Origin: Ascochyta rabiei
Taxonomy: Eukaryota > Ascomycota > Dothideomycetes > Pleosporales > Didymellaceae
Reading direction: 5' to 3'
Length of the DNA: 64,000 nucleotides
Assembly: GCF_004011695.2 (NCBI RefSeq)
Contig: NC_082422.1
Coordinates: 496,001 to 560,000, forward strand
Shown here: positions 57,753-64,000 of the stretch, piece by piece
Numbering within the stretch: the first letter of the stretch is position 1
Layout of the letters: the number at the start of each line of letters is the position of its first letter
Made by a program: the position numbers and the translations under genes
The notes under the pieces: model-generated
What the model saw: only the letters and a program-made list of their open reading frames with translations
What the model was told of the DNA's origin: nothing
The model's database searches: none

Positions 57753-58982
57753 ATGGCTGGAGGACGACGCAACCTCCGCTTAACCACTAGCGACGTGGAG
57801 GAGTTGCCCCCTCGCGACGACCTCGGTCAGGAGCCGGATGCGCAACGCCGCGACGACGCGCCCAGGGTATCGCCGGCACCCATGGAGCCACCGCTCAACC
57901 CTCACATCAGGGGCGGGTCAGCCACCACGGCGGCAGGCATCGCGACGCCAGACGTCCCAACGCCACGCGTCACACAAATGGAGTTGCTACAGGCTTCTAT
58001 CCCGTTGTTGCTGGAGGCACTCAACGAGGCAGAATTGTCCGGCGCCCCCGAACGAGAAATCGAAATCCGGCAGCGGCAATTCAACCGGGCAGTGGAGACC
58101 CTGCAGCGGACGCACGTTGGACCCACGCCGGGTAGCCACCGCCCAGCGTTCGACGAGGCAGGCAAGATAATGCGAGTCCTCAACAACGTCCAACCTAAGC
58201 CACAACTTGGGACGGATAACAAGCCTCTATCGACCCAGCAGGTGGACCAGTGGATTAAGGACATAGACACGGCGTTCCAGTACGCTCAAGTAGTTGAAGA
58301 CTCCGTGACCCGCACCTATTGGATCATGGGCACTATCTACTATAGTGTCCATCGAGAATTGATCCAACAACGTATCAACGAGGGATCAATCCGAACTTGG
58401 GCCGACCTCCGCGCAGAGGAGGAGCAGCTTGTACAAGACCCAGTCTTCACTCAGTACGAGAACTACGATAAGTACTTCAACTATGAGTGGAAGGCCGACG
58501 ATTCCGTCAACACCTTCCTAATGAAGTTGAACAAGCGGGAGTCTCTACTGCCCCGCAACTTCGCTAAGTTTGACGACGGCACGGATGACTATGAGTTCAA
58601 GATAGCGTTTGTATGGAGCCTTACTCCCCACGAACTCCAACGTGAGATCCAGCGCAATGGCAGCCTGGAACACATCACTGAGTGGATAGAGTTTGAACGG
58701 GCCCTCCGTAACGCAGAGACCGCAACAGTCCCCTTGAACTCAAGCCTCTGGGCTGAAGGCAGCGGTCGAAACAAAAGACCTTACTCTTCTCCTAATAGGG
58801 GAGGATTTAAAAGGCACCACAGCCGGGCCTCGACCCCCTCCGGGAGCGACGCCGGAAAGCAGCCGGGAGACTCCCGGCCAGCAACCAATAACGCTAATTC
58901 GTCAGGCGGCAAGGGGTCCCATAGGGACAATTACCACCAACAATCCAATAGGGGTGGTTATTATCAGCAACGGGGCCATTAG
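57753..58982 (+). CDS. Gag protein of the Ty3/gypsy element
   Basis: An open frame of 409 residues from the ATG at 57753 (MAGGRRNLRLTTSDVEELPP). An N-terminal Pro/Arg/Ala-rich part leads to a helical capsid-like region (TQQVDQWIKDIDTAFQYAQV, then YEWKADDSVNTFLMKLNKRE and HITEWIEFERALRNAE). The C-terminus is Arg/Gly/Gln-rich, without a clear CCHC knuckle. It binds and packages element RNA. The TAG at 58980 is probably a mutated Gln codon, because the frame stays open and RG-rich for 60 more bases to a second TAG at 59043, which follows the slippery heptamer at a sensible distance. Gag would then be about 430 residues. Confidence 0.75.
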   Translation: MAGGRRNLRLTTSDVEELPPRDDLGQEPDAQRRDDAPRVSPAPMEPPLNPHIRGGSATTAAGIATPDVPTPRVTQMELLQASIPLLLEALNEAELSGAPEREIEIRQRQFNRAVETLQRTHVGPTPGSHRPAFDEAGKIMRVLNNVQPKPQLGTDNKPLSTQQVDQWIKDIDTAFQYAQVVEDSVTRTYWIMGTIYYSVHRELIQQRINEGSIRTWADLRAEEEQLVQDPVFTQYENYDKYFNYEWKADDSVNTFLMKLNKRESLLPRNFAKFDDGTDDYEFKIAFVWSLTPHELQREIQRNGSLEHITEWIEFERALRNAETATVPLNSSLWAEGSGRNKRPYSSPNRGGFKRHHSRASTPSGSDAGKQPGDSRPATNNANSSGGKGSHRDNYHQQSNRGGYYQQRGH

Positions 58983-59026
58983 AGAGGCCGCGGAGGTGGC
59001 AACCAACAGTCCAGTGGAAGCAACCA

Positions 59027-59033
59027 GGGAAAT
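59027..59033 (+). promoter_or_regulatory. candidate -1 ribosomal frameshift site (GGGAAAT)
   Basis: In the gag frame this reads G GGA AAT, the X XXY YYZ pattern. A one-base backward slip moves translation exactly into the pol frame (next codon TGG at 59033). The gag stop TAG follows 9 bases later (59043). In this copy an earlier TAG (58980) would stop most ribosomes first. Confidence 0.5.
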
Positions 59034-62000
59034 GGGAAGCCCTAGTCGCCAACCTTTCCCACCTACGACTGGGGCCGGAAACCAAAGGGAAGCAGACCCG
59101 CATAGCGGTCACTGTCCAGCTAATTGACTCTGAGGGCAACCCTAAAACTCTCCGGGCCCTGTACGACTCAGGCTCGGAACTGAACCTTATCGCCGCACAG
59201 GTAGCCATAGACCTAGGACTCAACCCGGCGGGGACTGACCAGCGACCGAACGCGGTGGTCCTAGACGATACAAAGCTGTCGTTGATTGAGCAGTACCAGT
59301 TGACGATGGTCTGCCACAACAGCAAGGGAACACCCAAAACGGTTAGGCTAACCAAATTCTGGTCTACACCATTTGTTGGGTACGACCTAGTATTGGGGTA
59401 TCTATGGCTGGCTGAGGCAGACCTATGTATCCGTTTCTCCACAGGAACCTACGAGTGGTTCACTGACGACGTCGAGAGAGTCCAGCTGGTGACCGCCGAA
59501 CAATTGTTCAGTGATCTGGAGCCAGGCGAGCAGCCATACCTGCTACAGCCCGAGAGTCTGGGCATGGGTGGTCCAGCGGACGTCCATCGGACGGACGCCG
59601 GACAGACGCCGGACGCGCCCCTCGCCGAATGGTCAAGGATCATGGCAGTGGGAATCGACGGCGGCCCCATCCCAGAAGATGACGCCCCAGATATGGAGGA
59701 GCTCAAGTATGTGCCAGAGCACCTCCATCACAAGTGGTTTGCCTTCAGCAAACGGCAGACGAGTGTGTTGGCACCACACCGGGAGTATGATCACTCCATA
59801 GATATCGAGGCTGGTGCCAAGGTTCCCAACCTCCCGATCTATAACCTGTCCCGCCGAGAGCTGGATATACTCCGGGAATACCTCGAGGCGGCACAGGAGA
59901 AGGGCTGGATCCGCCCAAGCAAGTCGCCGGCGGGAGCCCCCATCCTGTTCGTCCCCAAACCCGATGGTACTATGAGACTGTGCGTCGATTACCGGGGATT
60001 GAACAAGATAACCATCAAGAACCGGTATCCTATCCTACTGGTGAGCGAAATGATGGATCGACTGTCGAAAGCGAAGGTCTTCACTAAGCTGGATCTACGT
60101 GACGCCTATCACAGGCTCCGGATCAAGGAGGGCGATGAGTGGAAGACCGCGTTCAAGACGCGATACGGTCATTTCGAATACCTGGTCATGCCGTTCGGGC
60201 TGGCCAACGCACCAGCCACGTTCCAATCCTATATCCACCGAGCCCTGGGAGGCTTACTAGATAGGATCTGCGTGGTGTACCTGGACGACATCCTTATCTA
60301 TTCCCAGAACGAGGAGGACCACGACAAGCACGTTGAGGAGGTCCTAGATCGTCTGGTTGAGTGGGGGATGTTCGCGAAGGCAAGCAAATGCGTCTTCTCC
60401 AGTAAATCAGTGGAGTTTCTGGGATTCGTCATCACCCCAGACGGTGTGGTAATGGACCCTGAGAGGGTCCGTACCATCACTAAATGGCCCAAACCATCTA
60501 GTTATAAGGATATTCAAGTGTTCTTAGGCTTTGCCAACTTTTATCGGCGATTTATATTTAACTATTTAGGAATTGTCCGGCCGCTCATCGACTATATGAC
60601 GGCCGCCCAGCGCCTGGAGGAGGACTGGGGGGTCCCCGGTCAAGAAGAGGGGGGGGCGAAACTAAAGAAGAGTTGGAAGGGACTAACAAAATGGTATAAA
60701 CCATGGCACTGGCCAGAGGAAGCTCGCACGGCGTTCCTTACGATTAGGGAGAAGTTCACAGGGGCCCCAGTGCTTCAGCACTTTGACCCGAACAAGCCTA
60801 TTATCGTCCTTACTGACGCGTCAGATTTCGCCATGGCAGCCATCCTGTTGCAACCCCAAACGTCCGACCTGGCCACAGAGCTTCACTGGAAGCCTGTGGC
60901 GTATTGGAGCCGGAAGTTCACGGGCCCATCCATCAGATGGCACACCCACGATAAAGAACTGTCTGCGATCGTCGAAGCCTTTAGGCAATGGAGACACTAT
61001 CTCAAACACGCCCCGGCGACGATCAGAGTACTCTCAGATCACAACAACCTGAGGTACTTCATGACAACGAAGGAGCTCTCTCCTAAACAAGCCCGATGGG
61101 CGGAGGAGCTGGCAAGATTCGACTTTGAAGTCGAATACAAGCCGGGACCTGAAAACGCAGCGGACGGCCCATCGAGGCGTCCAGATTACGCACAAGGTCT
61201 TAAGGTTGGAGAACAGCAGGCCCTGCGGGACGCCATGCTACCCACCTTACAACAGAAGCTTCGGATCTAGACAATTCGCGAGTCCAGGGCTCAACACGAT
61301 GCACAGGCAACATCTGGGCTTGACGTGCCCGTGGCAGACCCAGCAGGGGTCCGGCAACCACCCGAAGTCGTCCCTGAGGAATTCCACCGGCATCAGGTCG
61401 GCCATAGAGATTCGTCTCCCACGGATCCCGATCCTCCATCCATTGACCAAAGTCAGGATCGGCCCGTTACCGAAGCCAGGGGACCGAACTTTGACGTCGC
61501 AGAAGCTCTCCTTCGTAGCCTAGACGGCAGAGTCGGTGCCCCTACAAACCTTGCGAACGAAGCCGCGCAAGGAGATTCCGCTTTTGCCCTGGATACACCA
61601 GCAATCCTAGCGGATTTTGTCAAGCAGGTCCAGCAACGGGACGTACTATACCCCGGAAAGCTGTCGCTGACGACCGGGACGGATGGCGGAGCGAAGAAGG
61701 CACAACACCACTGGGAGGTTGACCCCAGTAGGACCTTACGCAGGAGTGGGAAAGTTTAGATTCCCGATGATATCACTCTGCGCCACACTATCCTATCAAG
61801 GAATCACGATAACCCTATGGGAGGTCACTACGGCGTAGATAAGACCGCCGAAGTACTTAAGAAGAAGTACCATTGGCCAGGGCTGATGAAGGACGTACAT
61901 CACTACATCCGAAGGTGTCCCGCGTGCCAACTCCACAAAATCAGGAGGCACAAGCCGTGGGGCTTACTCACACCACTTCCAGTCCCTAATACTGCCTGGC

Positions 62001-63211
62001 GGCACTTCTCCCTTGACTTTGTGACAGACCTACCGAAGTCAATAGACGCTAAGGGGAACGAGTACGACGCTATACTGGTCCTTGTGGACCAGTTTAGTAA
62101 GTACGTCCGGTACCTACCCTGTACTAAGACGATCACTGCCCAGCGCCTGGCCGAACTGTTGATGGAACAGAGCTTCTCGAAGCAAGGACCACCAGATACG
62201 CTGCTGTCAGATCGAGGTTCAGTGTTCACCAGCCAATTTTGGTCTGATATTTGCTACCACCTGACGATTGACCACCGGCTCAGTACGGCGTTCCATCCCC
62301 AGACGGACGGGCAAACGGAGCATCAGAATCAGGAGTTAGAGACGTACTTACGCATATACATGAACTACCAACAGGATAACTAGGTAGACCTCCTGCCATA
62401 TGCCGAGTACGCCTACAACTCTAAAGCTCACTCCGCACATGGAGAATCTCCCATCAAGGTCGCCTTTGGCACTGACCCTAAGGGATTTGACGGGATGCCT
62501 AATGAGCACTGGCTCCGAAAGCCCCCAGCTGTCTGGGACAAAGACGGAACCACGCCGGAGCTGCGTAGGCAGGTCGCCGGACGCTTAGAGCGCTGGCACG
62601 ACATGTGGAGAACAGCAAAAGAGGCCTTAGAGTACACACAAAAGGGCAACGCCTGGTGGTACAATACGAAGAGGTCAGAACAACACTTCGCCGAGGGGGA
62701 CTCAGTCCTCCTGCGGGCCAAGAACCTGATGACGAGCCGTCCTTTAAAGAAGTTTGACGCTCGCTACCTTGGACCATTTGTGGTACTCAGGAAGATAGGA
62801 AAGCTGGCGTACAGGCTGAAGCTCCCCCCATTGATGGACAGAGTGCACCCGGTGTTCAATGTATCATTACTTGAGCGCTAGAGGGAACCCCTGGAGAACA
62901 GCGGGTTTTAGCCAGGTCCTATCAGTATACCGGAAGACATTCTGCCTGGCGACAGGTATGAGGTCGAAGGTATACTGTCACACCGAGACACTGTAGCCCG
63001 AGGAAGGGAGTACAGAGTCAAGTGGCTGGGTTGGCCTAACGAAGAGGCAACCTGGGAACCACTTGACCATCTCGACCACTGCGATGAGATCCTTCAGGAT
63101 TATCACCAAAGCGTTTGCGCGGGTGATCCATCGGCGGGTGACCGGGCAGTGCCTGGGGAACCAACGCTACCAAAGCGTAAGAGAGGACGTCCTAAGAAGT
63201 CTGCCTCCTAA
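59033..63211 (+). pseudogene. Pol polyprotein of a chromodomain Ty3/gypsy element, five amber stops
   Basis: One frame runs about 4.2 kb without a visible indel. Order: protease (YDSGSELNLI, 59162-59191), reverse transcriptase (FTKLDLRDAYHRL, MPFGLANAPATFQ, catalytic YLDD 60278-60289), RNase H (VLTDASDFAMAAILL), integrase with an H-H-C-C finger (HYGVDKTAEVL...CPACQLHK) and D-D-E residues (SLDFVTDL, LLSDRGSVF, STAFHPQTDGQTEHQNQE), and a C-terminal chromodomain (YRVKWLGWPNEEATWEPL) ending at TAA 63209. In-frame stops are only TAG, at 61268, 61757, 62381, 62879 and 62909. The 62381 stop falls where integrases usually have Trp after Asp-Asn. The element copies itself through RNA. The copy looks young but cannot make full Pol without readthrough. 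Confidence 0.85.
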
Positions 63212-63409
63212 AAAGGATATCCTTCCAACCCAGCCGAGAAGTGAGGATGGACGCTCCCAGAATAAGTGCAGCTGGTGGCCGAAGGAGGCCCGGCGTCTAT
63301 CCGATACATCACTGGCAAGAATGGCACGTTCAAGTTAGAAGAGAAGATCAATTGCAAGGTTCATCAAAAGTCACTATAGAAGTGGAGAGTCTTTACGACT
63401 ACTACCACA
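63212..63409. other. 3' flank of the gypsy element, no LTR seen
   Basis: No copy of the TGTCACGGGTG start, and no clear polypurine tract followed by TG, is found between the Pol stop and the neighbouring gene. One plus frame contains SIRYITGKNGTFKLEEK but has stops and no known family. Confidence 0.5.
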
Positions 63410-64000
63410 CTAGGCAGAAGGACCGCCACGACCCGCACTCGGGCTCATTTCGAAGGAGGGGCTACGGCGTCGACGGCCACCCGGAGTGAGCTTCGTGGGC
63501 GACGCAGATATCCTCTCGAAGGCGGCAGTGGGAGCCTGGGCGGACGACGGCAGGTCAGTACCATAGTAGTACCAGCGCTTCTCCGCCTCGTTCGCACGAC
63601 CCGTCTTCTGGAAGTGCTCTTCGAGCACGGCATCGATGACCACGTTGTTGGGCAGCTTCGCGCCGACCGTACCGACCGCAGCCTACTCATGTCAGCCTCA
63701 AGAAAAGAGGGGAGGAAAACAACACTCACAATATACCGCTGGAGGTTGTGCGACCGGGAAACCTGGCGCGCTTGGGCGTACTCGGTCTCGGAGAGACCAG
63801 ACTTGTTGACGCGGCGACGAACCACAGCATCATAGGCGACAAAGCCGTTGCGACAGCCCAGAGCGTAGTCGTAGGCGGTCTGCCAGAACGACTGAACGGC
63901 GTCATCGACGGAGTCCTCAGTCGCCTGGTCGCCTTGCCTGGCAGTCTCCTCGTTGGTCTTGCGGAGGGCCCGATCGATGAGGAAGTCGAGCATGTTGACG
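63410..64000 (-). CDS. unrecognised protein, C-terminal part, runs off the window
   Basis: Minus strand, exon at least 64000-63730 and exon 63682-63410, joined in phase 0 over a 47-bp GTGAGT...TAG intron. The visible part is at least 179 residues: LDFLIDRALRKTNEE, a helical FWQTAYDYALGCRNGFVAYDAVVRRR, then the splice joins LQRYI to AAVGTVGAKLPNNVVIDAV, LEEHFQKTGRANEAEKRWYY, and a basic Ser/Pro/Arg-rich tail. No family was recognised. The Met at 63993 is probably internal because the frame stays open to the window edge. Its stop lies only about 200 bp from the end of the gypsy element. Whether it is a host gene or cargo of a larger mobile element cannot be told here. Confidence 0.6.

Overview
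The window is filamentous ascomycete DNA, most probably from a Dothideomycete of the Pleosporales. The evidence is short 45-110 bp spliceosomal introns, secreted plant-cell-wall enzymes, a succinate dehydrogenase C subunit whose key residues (N75, G79, H134, S135) fall at the positions I recall for Pyrenophora, and an abrupt switch between GC-balanced gene DNA and an AT-rich block damaged by repeat-induced point mutation (RIP). The species cannot be fixed from the sequence alone.

Region 1 (1-41,160) is gene-bearing. In order it holds: a DDX60/Ski2-like RNA helicase (+); a secreted rhamnogalacturonase (-); a weak hypothetical (-); a small membrane protein (+); a WDR83-like WD40 protein (-) divergent from a pICln-like methylosome subunit (+); sdhC (-); a WDR89-like WD40 protein (+); a GH92 alpha-mannosidase (+) with a probable GC-AG intron; a broken MFS transporter (-); a secreted Cys-rich repeat protein (-); a GPI-type PEBP-like protein (-); a DEDDy 3'-5' exonuclease with HRDC-like regions (+); opi1 (+) with a frame break in a 12-bp minisatellite; a cluster of simple repeats; a 1,125-aa single-pass membrane protein (-); a membrane-anchored aspartyl-protease-like protein that seems to lack its catalytic motif (-); and a decayed multi-exon gene (-) at the edge of the AT-rich block.

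Region 2 (about 41,160-57,480) is a 16-kb AT-rich, gene-free island made of dead elements: a RecQ/DEAD-type helicase relic bracketed by two tandem arrays, a Ty1/copia relic, a Ty3/gypsy relic that cuts the copia copy in its reverse transcriptase, and a gag-like relic. Stops are nearly all TAG or TAA, and motif losses (DEVH to NKVH, YLDD to YLDN, a zinc-knuckle His to Tyr) fit C-to-T change at CpA.

Region 3 (57,481-63,211) is a much younger chromodomain Ty3/gypsy element of normal base composition. Its gag and pol frames have no visible indels but carry amber stops, and a candidate -1 slippery heptamer links gag to pol. Its 5' LTR abuts the AT-rich block; no 3' LTR is visible.

Region 4 (63,410-64,000) is the 3' end of an unrecognised two-exon gene on the minus strand.

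The genes are not a pathway cluster. They mix housekeeping (mitochondrial complex II, snRNP/methylosome, phospholipid regulation, RNA and DNA processing) with secreted enzymes and surface proteins that could matter to a plant-associated lifestyle.
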